64,000 bases of DNA from Micromonospora rhizosphaerae (GTDB lineage Bacteria > Actinomycetota > Actinomycetes > Mycobacteriales > Micromonosporaceae): assembly GCF_900091465.1 (NCBI RefSeq), contig NZ_FMHV01000002.1:4278001-4342000 (forward strand), read 5' to 3'. The notes beneath the pieces were generated by a model, which was given only the letters and a program-made list of their open reading frames with translations, searched no databases and was not told where the DNA came from. Made by a program: the position numbers and the translations under genes. This document shows positions 7,938 to 16,758 of this stretch, piece after piece. The stretch's first letter is position 1. The number at the start of each line of letters is the position of its first letter.

Positions 7938-9176
7938 ATGGTGAATCCCGCGACCAGCCGTCGGGTGAGGGCGGTAGCGCTCAGCACTCTCCTTGCGCTC
8001 GGACTAGCCGCCTGTGGTGGCGGTGAAGGTAAGGGCAGCGACAACACCGACGAACCGATCAAGATCGGTACGTCGCTCCCGCTGACCGGTGAGTTCTCCC
8101 AGCCGGGCAAGGCCGCCAAGGAGGGCTACGAGGTCTGGCAGAAGATGATCAACGAGAACGGCGGTCTGCGCGGCCGTAAGGTGGAGTTGGTCATCAAGGA
8201 CGACGCGTCCAACCAGAACACCATCGTCGCGGACTACAACGCGCTGATCAGCCAGGACAAGGTCGACCTCCTGCTGGGGACGTTCTCCTCGCTACTGAAC
8301 CTCCCCGCGTCGGCCGTCGCCGAGCGCAACCAGATGCTCTACGTCGAGCCGGCCGGTGCCTCTCCGAAGATCTTCAGCCGCGGTTTCAAGTACGTCTTCT
8401 TCAGTCAGCAGGCGACCGCCGACAAGCAGGGCGAGGTGTTCGCCAACTGGATCGCCGGCCTACCCGCGGACCAGCGCCCGAAGACGGCGGCCTACCCGAC
8501 CATCGACGATCCGTTCGCCGTGCCTACGGTCGAGGGCATCAAGGCGATCCTCGAGAAGGCCGGGATCCAGACCGTGTACGAGCAGACGTACGCGATCGAC
8601 ACCAAGAACTTCGACACCATCGTGAACGCGATGAAGGCGAAGGCACCGGACCTGGTGGTGCACGGCGCGGTCTTCGAGGACGGGGTCGGCATGACCCGCG
8701 CGATGCTCAAGGCCAACTTCAAGCCCCACTGGCTGTACCAGACGAGCACCCCCTCGAACGGTGACCAGTACTCCAGCGCTGTGGGTGTCGAGAACACCGA
8801 GGGCGTCATGTACGCGGTGAGCCATGCTCCCCAGGCGAACACCCCCGGTAACAAGGAGTTCGTGGCGAAGTACCAGGAGATGTTCGGTGGTCTCCCGCCG
8901 GAGGACGCGGCCGACGCCTTCGCCGCGGGCCAGGTACTCAAGGCAGCCGTCGAGGCGGTCGGCAACGTCAAGGACCAGGCCGCCATGGCGGACTGGCTTC
9001 GTAAGAACAGCGTCGAGACGATCCTCGGCAAGCTCGAGTGGAACGACGACGGCAGCCCGATCGGTCAGTTCCTGATCGGTCAGTGGCAGAAGGGCAAGGT
9101 CGAGTTCGTCCTTCCCAAGGAGAGCGCGACCACCGACAACATCATCATGGGCTGGAAGCCGGGAGGCGCTGGCTGA
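7938..9176 (+). CDS. Branched-chain amino acid-type ABC transporter substrate-binding lipoprotein
   Basis: The start ATG 7938 follows an AGGAGGAAG ribosome-binding site. The 412-residue protein begins with a lipoprotein signal ending in LGLAACGGGEG (lipobox LAAC, Cys anchored to the membrane). It continues as a periplasmic-binding-fold type I protein: IKIGTSLPLTGEFSQPGKAA, GLRGRKVELVIKDDASN, and LLLGTFSSLLNLPASAVAER. This family binds amino acids, but in catabolic clusters it often binds aromatic or other organic acids. The next gene overlaps its stop by one base (TGATG), opening a tightly coupled four-gene operon. Confidence 0.93.
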   Translation: MVNPATSRRVRAVALSTLLALGLAACGGGEGKGSDNTDEPIKIGTSLPLTGEFSQPGKAAKEGYEVWQKMINENGGLRGRKVELVIKDDASNQNTIVADYNALISQDKVDLLLGTFSSLLNLPASAVAERNQMLYVEPAGASPKIFSRGFKYVFFSQQATADKQGEVFANWIAGLPADQRPKTAAYPTIDDPFAVPTVEGIKAILEKAGIQTVYEQTYAIDTKNFDTIVNAMKAKAPDLVVHGAVFEDGVGMTRAMLKANFKPHWLYQTSTPSNGDQYSSAVGVENTEGVMYAVSHAPQANTPGNKEFVAKYQEMFGGLPPEDAADAFAAGQVLKAAVEAVGNVKDQAAMADWLRKNSVETILGKLEWNDDGSPIGQFLIGQWQKGKVEFVLPKESATTDNIIMGWKPGGAG

Positions 9177-10060
9177 TGATCCAGTTCATCCAGAACCTGA
9201 TCCTGGGCCTGCTCCTGGGCGGGGTCTACGCCCTCGTGGCAGGAGGCCTGACCCTGATCTTCGGGGTAATGCGAGTGATCAACATCGCCCACGGTGCCTT
9301 CCTGATCCTCGCAGCCTACCTGACCTACACGCTGTGGAGCGCGCTCGGTATCGACCCGCTGCTTGCCAGCCTCGTCACCGCGCCGGTTGTCGGCGCCATC
9401 GGGTGGGTCGCCTACAAGCTCATGGTGGCGCCCATCCGGACGGCGCCGATGGCGTCGACGGTGCTCCTCACCTTCGGCCTGGCCCTGGTCATCGAAGCGG
9501 CGATGGGCACCATCTGGGGGAACAACTCCACCGCGATTCGTCCCGGCTACGCGGACGAGTCGTTCACGGTGGCAGGTCTGTTCCTGCCCAAGGCCCAGGT
9601 GTACGGCGGACTCGTGGCGGTGCTGGTTCTGGTGACGTTGGGTCTCGTGCTGACGAAGACCTGGCTCGGACGGGCGATCCGCGCCGCGGCCATCAACCCG
9701 GCCGGCGCCGAGCTGGTCGGGATCAAGGTGGCCGCGGTGGCGGCCCTCGTCTTCGCCCTCGGGATAGCCGCGGCGGGAGCGGGTGGAGCGATCGTCGGAG
9801 TGCTCTACCCGTTCGTCGCCGGCGCTCACTACCAGTGGATCGCGCGGCTGCTGGCGATCGTCGTGCTCGGTGGCATGGGAAGTCTGAACGGAGCGATCTT
9901 GGCAGCGGTGATGTTCGGTGTGGCGGAGACACTGACCGCGGCGTACGTCTCGCCCTCGTGGGCGACGGCGGTGCCCTACGCGATCGTCTTCGCCGTCCTG
10001 CTGATCCGTCCGCAGGGACTGCTCGGAACCCGGATGCGTGAGGATGCGGTGCCGGCGTGA
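9176..10060 (+). CDS. LivH-type ABC transporter permease
   Basis: A 294-residue integral membrane protein from ATG 9176, overlapping the substrate-binding gene stop. It is rich in hydrophobic helices from the first residues (IQNLILGLLLGGVYALVAGG) and carries the LivH hallmark GVMRVINIAHGAFLILAAY. The EAA-type cytoplasmic loop facing the ATPase includes RAAAINPAGAELVGIKV. It forms one half of the membrane channel with the LivM domain encoded next, whose GTG start overlaps this stop as GTGA. Confidence 0.93.
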   Translation: MIQFIQNLILGLLLGGVYALVAGGLTLIFGVMRVINIAHGAFLILAAYLTYTLWSALGIDPLLASLVTAPVVGAIGWVAYKLMVAPIRTAPMASTVLLTFGLALVIEAAMGTIWGNNSTAIRPGYADESFTVAGLFLPKAQVYGGLVAVLVLVTLGLVLTKTWLGRAIRAAAINPAGAELVGIKVAAVAALVFALGIAAAGAGGAIVGVLYPFVAGAHYQWIARLLAIVVLGGMGSLNGAILAAVMFGVAETLTAAYVSPSWATAVPYAIVFAVLLIRPQGLLGTRMREDAVPA

Positions 10061-11892
10061 ACAAGTCTCTCAGCCTTCTGACCCAGCCGCTCTGGATCGG
10101 GCGCCTGCTGGTGGCGGTCGCCACCGTCCTGCTGCTGGCGTTCCCGCTGCTCACCGATGACGCCTTCCACCAGAACATGGTGATCCTGTCCCTGGTGTTC
10201 GCGATCGGTGCGAGCGGACTGAACATCATCACGGGCTTCGCCGGCTACGTGTCTCTCGGGCAAGGGGCCTTCATCGGCCTGGGCGGCTACACCATCGGCG
10301 TGCTCGCAGCCCGGTTCGAGTCGGTCTCCCCCTGGGTGTGGGTGCCGGCGGCGGGCCTCGTCGCCGCCGCCGTCGCCGTCGTGCTCGGTCTGGTCTCGCT
10401 GCGCTCGCGCGGACCATCGTTCGTCATCATCACGGTCGCGTTCCTGTTCCTGGTCCAGGTCATCGCGATCAACTGGGTGAGCCTGACCAACGGGACGGCC
10501 GGCCTGACCCTGCCGCTCCCGTCCTGGGACCGGGACATCATCAACTGGCCGTTCTACTACGCCCTCATCGCCATCCTGGCGCTGCAGCTGCTGATGACGT
10601 GGTGGATCCGCCGGACCAAGCTCGGCATGGGGCTCATCGCGATCCGGGAGGACGAGACCAAGGCGGCGACGATCGGGATCAACCTGCCGGTCGAGAAGAT
10701 GATCGCCTTCGTGGCGAGCACCGTCTTCGTCGGCATGGCCGGCGCCGTCTACGGCTACTACCTGACCTTCATCGACCCGCGCGGAATGTTCGGCATCCTG
10801 ATCAGCGTGCAGCTCGTCCTGTCGCTGCTGGTCGGCGGCAAGGCGACGCTGTGGGGGCCGGTGCTCGGCGCGTTCCTGATCGAGCCCCTGAACGAGATCG
10901 CCAACAACGACTTCGGTGGCGGCAACGCGCGGCTGTACCTCTTCGGCGGTCTGCTCGTGCTCGTCGTGATCTTCCTGCCCAAGGGCATCCTGCCGGCCAT
11001 CGAGTCGCTGCTCCAGCGTCGTCGTACCGCCGGCAAGGCCGGTCTGGTGGGCGCGCGGATCGGCACTGGCGGAAGTTTCGCCTCGCTCACCGACCGGGTG
11101 CACGTTGTGGACCGGACCACGGCGGAGCCTCGTCCGCTCCTCGAGGTACGGGGGCTCCGGAAGCACTTCGGCGGTCTCCAGGCCGTGGACGGCTGCTCGT
11201 TCGTGGTGCCGGAGGGCACGATCACGGGCCTGATCGGGCCCAACGGGTCCGGCAAGACGACCGTCTTCAACCTGATCGACAACACGATCACGGCTGATGC
11301 CGGCGAGATCGTCTTCGACGGCGAGCACATCGAGAAGCTGCCATCCTGGCAGCGCGCGCACCGAGGGCTGGGGCGCACGTTCCAGATCACCCGGCTGTTC
11401 GGCGAGATGACGGTGCTCGAGAATGTGGTGGCCGCGCAGCGATCCTTCTCCTTCTCGCAGCTGGGCCGCATCGCGGTGAGCGGCAAGGAGGCCAAGGCGG
11501 CCGAGGAGCTGCTGGAGTTCGTCGGGATGCGCGCGTTCCGTGACCAGAAGGCGCACGCCCTCTCCTATGGGCAGCAGAAGCTCGTCGAGCTCGCTCAGGT
11601 GCTCATGCTCGACCCGAAGCTCATCCTGCTCGACGAGCCTGCCGGGGGCATCAACCCGGTGCTGATCGAGCGGATGGGCGAGATGATCCGCGAGCTGAAC
11701 TCTTACGGGAAGACCTTCCTGATCGTGGAGCACAACATGCCGTTCGTCCTCGACCTGTGCGACCCAATCCATGTGCTGAGCCGTGGTGCGACCATGGCGA
11801 GTGGGACGCCCGCCCAGATCCAGACCGACCCAGCCGTGATCGACGCCTACCTCGGCGACGACTTCAAGCTGGCGCAGGAGGTGGCGAACTGA
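10057..11892 (+). CDS. Fused LivM permease - LivG ATPase of a branched-chain amino acid-type ABC transporter
   Basis: A 611-residue fusion starting at GTG 10057. The first ~330 residues are the LivM permease, with [20 protein letters not shown] and many membrane helices. The rest, from about residue 350, is a LivG ATPase: Walker [29 protein letters not shown], signature HALSYGQQK, Walker [14 protein letters not shown] and switch His in IVEHNMPF. Fusing these two normally separate subunits fixes their stoichiometry. The gene is flanked by overlaps with LivH and LivF. The linker (about residues 325-350) is Arg/Ala/Gly-rich, with no sign of a frameshift. Confidence 0.94.
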   Translation: MNKSLSLLTQPLWIGRLLVAVATVLLLAFPLLTDDAFHQNMVILSLVFAIGASGLNIITGFAGYVSLGQGAFIGLGGYTIGVLAARFESVSPWVWVPAAGLVAAAVAVVLGLVSLRSRGPSFVIITVAFLFLVQVIAINWVSLTNGTAGLTLPLPSWDRDIINWPFYYALIAILALQLLMTWWIRRTKLGMGLIAIREDETKAATIGINLPVEKMIAFVASTVFVGMAGAVYGYYLTFIDPRGMFGILISVQLVLSLLVGGKATLWGPVLGAFLIEPLNEIANNDFGGGNARLYLFGGLLVLVVIFLPKGILPAIESLLQRRRTAGKAGLVGARIGTGGSFASLTDRVHVVDRTTAEPRPLLEVRGLRKHFGGLQAVDGCSFVVPEGTITGLIGPNGSGKTTVFNLIDNTITADAGEIVFDGEHIEKLPSWQRAHRGLGRTFQITRLFGEMTVLENVVAAQRSFSFSQLGRIAVSGKEAKAAEELLEFVGMRAFRDQKAHALSYGQQKLVELAQVLMLDPKLILLDEPAGGINPVLIERMGEMIRELNSYGKTFLIVEHNMPFVLDLCDPIHVLSRGATMASGTPAQIQTDPAVIDAYLGDDFKLAQEVAN

Positions 11893-12668
11893 TGCTTCAG
11901 CTGAAGGGTGTGGTCGCCGGCTACGGCGGCGGCGACGTGCTGCAAGGTGTCGACATCGAGGTGCAGAAGGGCGCCATCGCCTGCATCGTCGGGCCGAACG
12001 GTGCCGGGAAGTCCACCGTGCTTCGGACCGTCAGCGGACTGCTGACACCCCGCCTAGGGGAGATCACCCTCAAGGGAGAGCGGATCGGGCACTGCTCGCC
12101 GTCGGAGATCCTCCAGCGGGGGATCTCCCAGGTGCCGCAGGCGAATGCCCTCTTCCCCAACCTCACCGTGAAGGAGAACGTCCTTCTCGGCGCGTACATC
12201 ATCCGGCGGGACCGCTCCCGTGTCCGCAAGCGGTACGACCAGGTGGCGGAGCTCTTCCCGATCGTGGCGGAGCGGTGCAACGACAAGGCGGGCAACCTGT
12301 CGGGCGGCCAGCGGCGCATGGTGGAGTTCGCCCGGTCCTTGATGCTCGATCCGGTGCTGCTGCTGCTCGACGAGCCGTCACTCGGCCTCGACCCGAAGGC
12401 GCTGCACACGTTGTTCGAGTCGGTCATGGTGCTGCGGGACAGCGGCAAGACGATCCTTATCGTGGAACAGAATGTCCGCTTCGGCATGCGTATGGCCACG
12501 GACGGCATCGTGATGGAGAGCGGTCGGGTCGTGACACAGCGACCGGCCGCCGCGATCCTGTCCGACCCCGACATCGCGCAGATGTACTTCGGAGGCACCG
12601 CGAGCCAGCACCACACGGCGCCCTCAGTCGAGTCGGTGGAGAGTCACCTCAGCCACCGCGCCGGCTGA
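11892..12668 (+). CDS. LivF-type ABC transporter ATP-binding protein
   Basis: A 258-residue ATPase starting at ATG 11892, which overlaps the LivM-LivG stop (TGATG). Walker A is GPNGAGKST, the signature is [17 protein letters not shown], Walker B is [14 protein letters not shown], and the switch region reads [11 protein letters not shown]. It pairs with the LivG domain of the preceding fusion to power uptake. The C-terminal tail after the ATPase fold (about 25 residues) is longer than usual and ends the operon, before a hairpin at 12682-12715. Confidence 0.94.
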   Translation: MLQLKGVVAGYGGGDVLQGVDIEVQKGAIACIVGPNGAGKSTVLRTVSGLLTPRLGEITLKGERIGHCSPSEILQRGISQVPQANALFPNLTVKENVLLGAYIIRRDRSRVRKRYDQVAELFPIVAERCNDKAGNLSGGQRRMVEFARSLMLDPVLLLLDEPSLGLDPKALHTLFESVMVLRDSGKTILIVEQNVRFGMRMATDGIVMESGRVVTQRPAAAILSDPDIAQMYFGGTASQHHTAPSVESVESHLSHRAG

Positions 12669-12681
12669 CCCTCTGGCCGCC

Positions 12682-12715
12682 GGCGCCTCGTCACCGCAGC
12701 CGGTGAGCTGGCGCC
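12682..12715 (+). terminator. Hairpin downstream of the Liv operon
   Basis: GGCGCC (12682-12687) pairs with GGCGCC (12710-12715), and the inner TCACCG (12691-12696) with CGGTGA (12701-12706), leaving a 4-base loop and a 3/3 internal mismatch. It lies 14 bases after the LivF stop. No U-tract follows, as is common in actinobacterial terminators. Confidence 0.5.
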
Positions 12716-12790
12716 CAGGCCGCGCCACTGTCGCAACGCACGAGCGGGCCTGTCAGCGCAGCTGTCGGATGGTGAACACGCCGTAGGTCA

Positions 12791-13672
12791 CTACGTCGTC
12801 GTACCCCGCTCCGCGAAGATCGCGTGCAGCGCCTTGGCGGCGGCGCTGGGGTGACGGCCGGTCGCGGTGGCGACGGCGATGTGCCAGTGGGGCGGGTCGG
12901 TGACGGAAACGAACCGGGCGGCCGTTTTCTTGGCGGCGAAGACCTGTGGGACGACGGCGATGCCCAGCCCGTGGCTGACGAGGTCGAGCAGCGAGTGCAC
13001 GTCGTTGACCTCGAAGGCGACTCGCCGTTCGACGCCGGCGGCGGCCATTGCCTGCTCGACGACGTCCCGGGTGATCCAGCCGGGGGAGAAGTCGATGAAA
13101 GTCTCGTTCTGAAGGTCCCGCAGGTCCACGGTGCCGCGCTCGCGCAGCGGATGGGCCGGTCCGCAGGCCAGCACCATCGGTTCTGCCGCGATCGGCGTCA
13201 ACGTCACCCCGGGTGCGCCGCCTGCGGGTGCGGAAACGAATGCCAGATCGAGGTCGCCGGTGCGGACCCGCTCGATCAGGTCGGGTGAACCGCCCTGCCG
13301 CAACCGGATCTCGACGCCGGGGTGGGCCGCGTGGAAGCGGGCCAGTACCGCGGGCAGGTCGACGGCGCCGAGGCACTGCAGGGTGCCGACCGCCAGGGTG
13401 CCGCGCAGCAGCCCCTGCACCGCGGCCACCGCGTCCTTGGCGGCGGCGACGTTGGCGAGTGCGTGGCGTGCCTGGGTGAGCAGCGCGTGCCCTTCGTCGG
13501 TGAGTTCCACGCTGCGCGTGTTGCGCACGAACAGGCTCGCGCCGAGCTCGCGCTCGAGGGAGCGGATCGACGCGGAAAGGCCGGACTGCGCTACGTGCAT
13601 CCGTACGGCGGCCCGGGTGAAGTGGCGCTCCTCGGCGACCGCCACGAAGTACTCCAGCTGACGTAGCTCCAC
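12791..13672 (-). CDS. LysR-family transcriptional regulator
   Basis: A 293-residue protein from GTG 13672 (VELRQLEYFVAVAEERHFTR). The N-terminal winged helix-turn-helix (AAVRMHVAQSGLSASIRSLE, then RELGASLFVRNTR) is characteristic, followed by a substrate-binding domain with two Rossmann-like lobes (residues about 90-290). It is transcribed away from the adjacent aldo/keto reductase, the classic arrangement for a LysR regulator controlling its divergent neighbour. The inducer is unknown. The intergenic stretch 13673-13778 would hold its operator; it contains AT-rich TTNNN...AA segments (around 13690-13725) but no single clear T-N11-A box. Confidence 0.92.
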   Translation of the reverse strand: MELRQLEYFVAVAEERHFTRAAVRMHVAQSGLSASIRSLERELGASLFVRNTRSVELTDEGHALLTQARHALANVAAAKDAVAAVQGLLRGTLAVGTLQCLGAVDLPAVLARFHAAHPGVEIRLRQGGSPDLIERVRTGDLDLAFVSAPAGGAPGVTLTPIAAEPMVLACGPAHPLRERGTVDLRDLQNETFIDFSPGWITRDVVEQAMAAAGVERRVAFEVNDVHSLLDLVSHGLGIAVVPQVFAAKKTAARFVSVTDPPHWHIAVATATGRHPSAAAKALHAIFAERGTTT

Positions 13673-13778
13673 GACTTATCACCAACGCCGATTGCTTGGA
13701 TCAGATTCTTCTGTTTGACAGCTTAACCACGGCGGCGGAGGGTGGAACAGCGACGACAAGCCCGAAGAGGAGCCCGCG

Positions 13779-14639
13779 ATGCAAACCCGCCGTATCGGCG
13801 ACAGATCCGTCAGCGCGATCGGCCTCGGCGGCATGCCGATGTCGATCGAAGGCCGCCCCGACGAACAGCGTTCGATCGCGACGATCCACGCCGCGCTGGA
13901 CGCCGGCGTCACCCTGATCGACACCGCGGACGCCTACCACCGCGACGCCGACGAGGTCGGGCACAACGAGTCACTGATCGCCCGCGCCCTGGCAAGCTAC
14001 GGCGGCGACACGTCCGACGTGTTGATCGCCACCAAGGGTGGACACCTGCGCCCGGGTGACGGCTCGTGGACCTTGAACGGATCTCCCGAGTACCTGAAGC
14101 AGGCGTGCGACGCGTCGCTGAAGCGCCTGGGGGTCGACGCCATCGGCCTGTACCAGTTCCACCGGCCGGACCCCGCCGTCCCCTACGCCGAGTCCGTCGG
14201 CGCGATCCGGGACCTGCTCGACGCGGGAAAGATCCGGCTCGCTGGGATCTCCAACGCCAACCCGGACCAGATCCGGCTGGCCAACGAGATTCTCGGCGGT
14301 CGGCTGGTCAGCGTGCAGAACGAGTTCTCGCCTGCGTTCCGCACCAGCGAGCCGGAGCTGGAGTTGTGCGCGGAGCTCGGCATCGCGTTCCTGCCGTGGA
14401 GCCCGCTCGGCGGCATCTCCAACGCCGCCGACCTCGGCACCCGGTTCGCCGCGTTCGCCGACGTGGCAGGAACGCACGGCGTCAGCCCGCAACAGGTCTG
14501 CCTGGCGTGGATGCTCGCGAAAGCGCCGGTGGTGATCCCGATTCCGGGCTCCTCGCGACCCGGGACGATCCGCGACTCGGTCGCCGCAGCCGACCTTGAA
14601 CTGTCGCCCGAGGAGCTCAACCGCCTCGACGTCGTCTGA
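13779..14639 (+). CDS. Aldo/keto reductase
   Basis: A 286-residue (beta/alpha)8 oxidoreductase starting at ATG 13779 with a GAGGAG ribosome-binding site. The catalytic tetrad is visible: Asp and Tyr in LIDTADAYHRD, Lys in IATKGGHLRPG, and His in LYQFHRPDP. NADPH-binding segments near the C terminus include PIPGSSRPGTIRDSVAA. It reduces carbonyl groups of aldehydes or ketones; the specific substrate is unknown. Probably controlled by the divergent LysR gene. Its transcript meets a strong hairpin at 14668-14720 shared with the convergent LysE gene. Confidence 0.93.
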   Translation: MQTRRIGDRSVSAIGLGGMPMSIEGRPDEQRSIATIHAALDAGVTLIDTADAYHRDADEVGHNESLIARALASYGGDTSDVLIATKGGHLRPGDGSWTLNGSPEYLKQACDASLKRLGVDAIGLYQFHRPDPAVPYAESVGAIRDLLDAGKIRLAGISNANPDQIRLANEILGGRLVSVQNEFSPAFRTSEPELELCAELGIAFLPWSPLGGISNAADLGTRFAAFADVAGTHGVSPQQVCLAWMLAKAPVVIPIPGSSRPGTIRDSVAAADLELSPEELNRLDVV

Positions 14640-14667
14640 ACCGCCGGCCCGGCCGGCCGCTCGGTTG

Positions 14668-14720
14668 CGCCCCGCCGGCGTGCCCACGCCCATTCCGGGT
14701 TCGTGGGCGCCCCGGCGGGC
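14668..14720. terminator. Bidirectional GC-rich hairpin between aldo/keto reductase and LysE genes
   Basis: A long near-perfect inverted repeat: CGCCCCGCCGG...TGCCCACG (14669-14688) pairs with CGTGGGCGCCCCGGCGGGC (14702-14720), with small bulges and a loop of about 13 bases. It sits in the convergent gap between two stops (14639 and 14800), so it is placed to end both transcripts. Confidence 0.6.
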
Positions 14721-14799
14721 GGTTACCGGTCGATCGGCTCCTCGTGCTGGCGGCCCCCGCAGCTCGCTTTACTGCATTGGGCGGATGGTCGGTCGTGTC

Positions 14800-15435
14800 T
14801 CAGAAACGCGTCGCCGCCAGCCGGACGCCGAGTCCGATGAGCGCGACGCCGGTGACCGCGTCGATCGCCCGGCGTACCCGTGGCCGGTCGAGCAGCCGCC
14901 GCATCGCCGCCACCAGGTTGGCCACGCCGAGGAACCACAGTAGGGCGACGGCCGCAGCGACCGTCGCCAGCACCACCGCGTCGACCACCGTCGCGTCGGG
15001 GCGCAGAAACTGCGGCATCAGCGCCACGAAGAACACCGCCGCCTTCGGGTTGAGCACGTTGCACAACAGCCCCTGCCGGAACGCCGCCGGTAGCGTGGTG
15101 TCATCCCGGCCGTCCGGCTCGCCGAGCGTCCCACCGCCGCCGTGGGCCGCGGCGACCAGCGCGCGGACGCCGAGCCAGGCGAGGTAGGCGGCGCCGACGA
15201 CCTTGACGGCCGTGAAGGCGACTGCCGAGGCCGCCAGCAGTGTGGCCACGCCGGTTGCGGCGGCGACCGCCCAGATGAAGACTCCCGCCGCGATCCCGGC
15301 CGCCGTCGCCATCCCGCGCGTCCGTCCCGAGACGGCAGCTCGGCGTACGACGATCGCGAAGTCCGGCCCGGGGGAGAGCGCGCCCACCGCCATCACCGCG
15401 GCGAACGCGATCACCTGGCCGGTCGTGACCGTCAT
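14800..15435 (-). CDS. LysE-family amino acid exporter
   Basis: A 211-residue membrane protein starting at ATG 15435. The N-terminal signature VMAVGALSPGPDFAIVVRRA with the GRTRGMATAAGIAAGVFIW helix is typical of the LysE/RhtB family, which exports amino acids and related metabolites. About six hydrophobic helices can be seen over its length. The start overlaps the stop of the upstream DUF397 gene as ATGA, so the two are co-translated. The transported compound is not predictable. Confidence 0.9.
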   Translation of the reverse strand: MTVTTGQVIAFAAVMAVGALSPGPDFAIVVRRAAVSGRTRGMATAAGIAAGVFIWAVAAATGVATLLAASAVAFTAVKVVGAAYLAWLGVRALVAAAHGGGGTLGEPDGRDDTTLPAAFRQGLLCNVLNPKAAVFFVALMPQFLRPDATVVDAVVLATVAAAVALLWFLGVANLVAAMRRLLDRPRVRRAIDAVTGVALIGLGVRLAATRF

Positions 15436-15647
15436 GCGCCCGTTCCTTGTACGAGGGCACCGCGCGCGGCTGCGGCAGTGAACGCGGACCAAGCAGCCGG
15501 CGCGAAGGTGAGCGTGGGACCGGCCGGATCCTTCGAGTCGCGAACGGCGACGATGCCGGGAAGATTGTCGGCGACCTCGACGCAGTCCCCGCCGTGGCCG
15601 CCGCTGCGGGTGCTCTTGCGCCAGACGGCGCCGGTCAGGTCAGTCAT
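15432..15647 (-). CDS. DUF397 domain-containing protein
   Basis: A 71-residue protein with the complete DUF397 pattern: WRKSTRSGGHGGDCVEVADN, then VAVRDSKDPAGPTLTF and a final AWSAFTAA. This family is restricted to actinobacteria, and members usually sit beside an XRE-type helix-turn-helix gene with which they are thought to form a regulatory or toxin-antitoxin-like pair (family knowledge). Here no XRE partner is adjacent; instead the gene overlaps the LysE exporter by ATGA. Function unknown. Confidence 0.9.
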   Translation of the reverse strand: MTDLTGAVWRKSTRSGGHGGDCVEVADNLPGIVAVRDSKDPAGPTLTFAPAAWSAFTAAAARGALVQGTGA

Positions 15648-15691
15648 GCCGCATCTCCCTCTCCGCCGGTTGCGCCGCTGATGTGGTGGCG

Positions 15692-16195
15692 TCAGATGGA
15701 GGGGTCGAGGTTTGCGTTCCAGACAGGTGCCGCGCGCTCGTGGGCATCAACTCCGGCGAAGAAGGCGTCGGCCAACTCGGGATAGTCCTGCCTGTTGACG
15801 CCGACGACCTCAATGAACTTGGGCCGGTGCACGGCGAAGCCCTGGGGACTCGGCTGGGGACGGTAGGGCACGCCCATCTTGAAGGACCGACGAGCCGGCC
15901 CGTACTCGACGGCGTCGACGATCAATGCATCGGTCCGTCCGGTTGGCAGGTGCAGGTACCCGTCGACCACCAGCACCGCGCGAACGGCATCGTACCGGTT
16001 CGCTTGCAACGCTTCCTGGCCGGCTTGTGCGCCGGCGCCGACGTCGTCGAAGGCGAAGCGGTCCATGCCGCGATCACCGCCGGCGTGCTCATAGCCCAGC
16101 AGTGGTGTCAGTGTCGTTCCGTCGGAGACGCTCCAGATGCCGTGGGCGGCAAAGAACCCGGCCAGTCGGGCGGTCTCATGCATGGGGGCCAGCAT
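15692..16195 (-). CDS. Conserved hypothetical protein
   Basis: The 167-residue reading, taken from ATG 16195 (MLAPMHETARLAGFFAAHGIW), shows even, protein-like composition throughout: VSDGTTLTPLLGYEHAG, MDRFAFDDVGAGAQAGQEAL, GYLHLPTGRTDALIVDAVEY and GFAVHRPKFIEVVGV. It has no signal peptide or membrane helix, so it is probably cytoplasmic. Upstream in-frame sequence (to 16432) lacks coding character and overlaps the neighbouring YjbR gene, so the shorter start was chosen. An alternative ATG lies at 16183. I do not recognise a domain with a known function. Confidence 0.75.
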   Translation of the reverse strand: MLAPMHETARLAGFFAAHGIWSVSDGTTLTPLLGYEHAGGDRGMDRFAFDDVGAGAQAGQEALQANRYDAVRAVLVVDGYLHLPTGRTDALIVDAVEYGPARRSFKMGVPYRPQPSPQGFAVHRPKFIEVVGVNRQDYPELADAFFAGVDAHERAAPVWNANLDPSI

Positions 16196-16259
16196 TCCAG
16201 GTCCAAGCGGGGTTTGGTGTCCCCGCTTCGTGCCATGGGCACCAGGGGGGCGGCTGCCG

Positions 16260-16679
16260 CTACCCGAGCTCGAACGGCCGGTCGACCAGGGCGGCCAGCC
16301 TCTTCGGCGCCAGGACGCAGTAGCTTTCCGTGAGCAGCTCGGCGACCTCGTCCCAGTCAACGCCGTTGTCGAGCACCATGCCAACGACGTCGGCTCCCCA
16401 GCCCGGCTTGAAGAACGGGTGGCCGCCGGCAATCAGCCCGGCGATCTCGTCGCCCGGTGACCGGAACGTCAGCACGCAGAGTGGCTGGTCGGTCGCGGCA
16501 GCTCGGGCGTAGGCCGCCTGGTGGTCGGGGTCGACCGTGAGCACGTGGGCGAAGGTGCGTTTGCGGATCCGCCAGCGCGTGCCCACCCACGCTGGCTCTT
16601 CGTAGGTCTCCGGCAGCCCGAGGCAGACGGGCCGAAGCCGGTCGAGGATCTCGGGTGCGACATCTCCAGGGCCAGTCAC
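16260..16679 (-). CDS. MmcQ/YjbR family DNA-binding-fold protein
   Basis: A 139-residue protein from GTG 16679 (VTGPGDVAPEILDRLRP). It has the YjbR (cytosine-methylase-regulator-like) pattern: CLGLPETYEEPAWVGTRWRI, an FAHVLTVDPDHQAAY strand, GHPFFKPGWGADVVGMVLD and a final VDWDEVAELLTESYCVLAPK. Members are small double-wing proteins of unclear function. GTG was preferred because residues upstream lack the family pattern. Confidence 0.85.
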   Translation of the reverse strand: MTGPGDVAPEILDRLRPVCLGLPETYEEPAWVGTRWRIRKRTFAHVLTVDPDHQAAYARAAATDQPLCVLTFRSPGDEIAGLIAGGHPFFKPGWGADVVGMVLDNGVDWDEVAELLTESYCVLAPKRLAALVDRPFELG

Positions 16680-16758
16680 GCGCGGGACGCTACCCCGGCC
16701 CTCCGACAGGCCCCACCCAGCGGAATGCCGACCCGGCGGCTGGCTCACGCCCCAGCCG

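Noticed and set aside
9976-11772. 598-residue minus-strand frame over LivM-LivG
   Set aside because: It is an Asp/Glu/Arg/Gln-rich shadow frame of the fused transporter gene.
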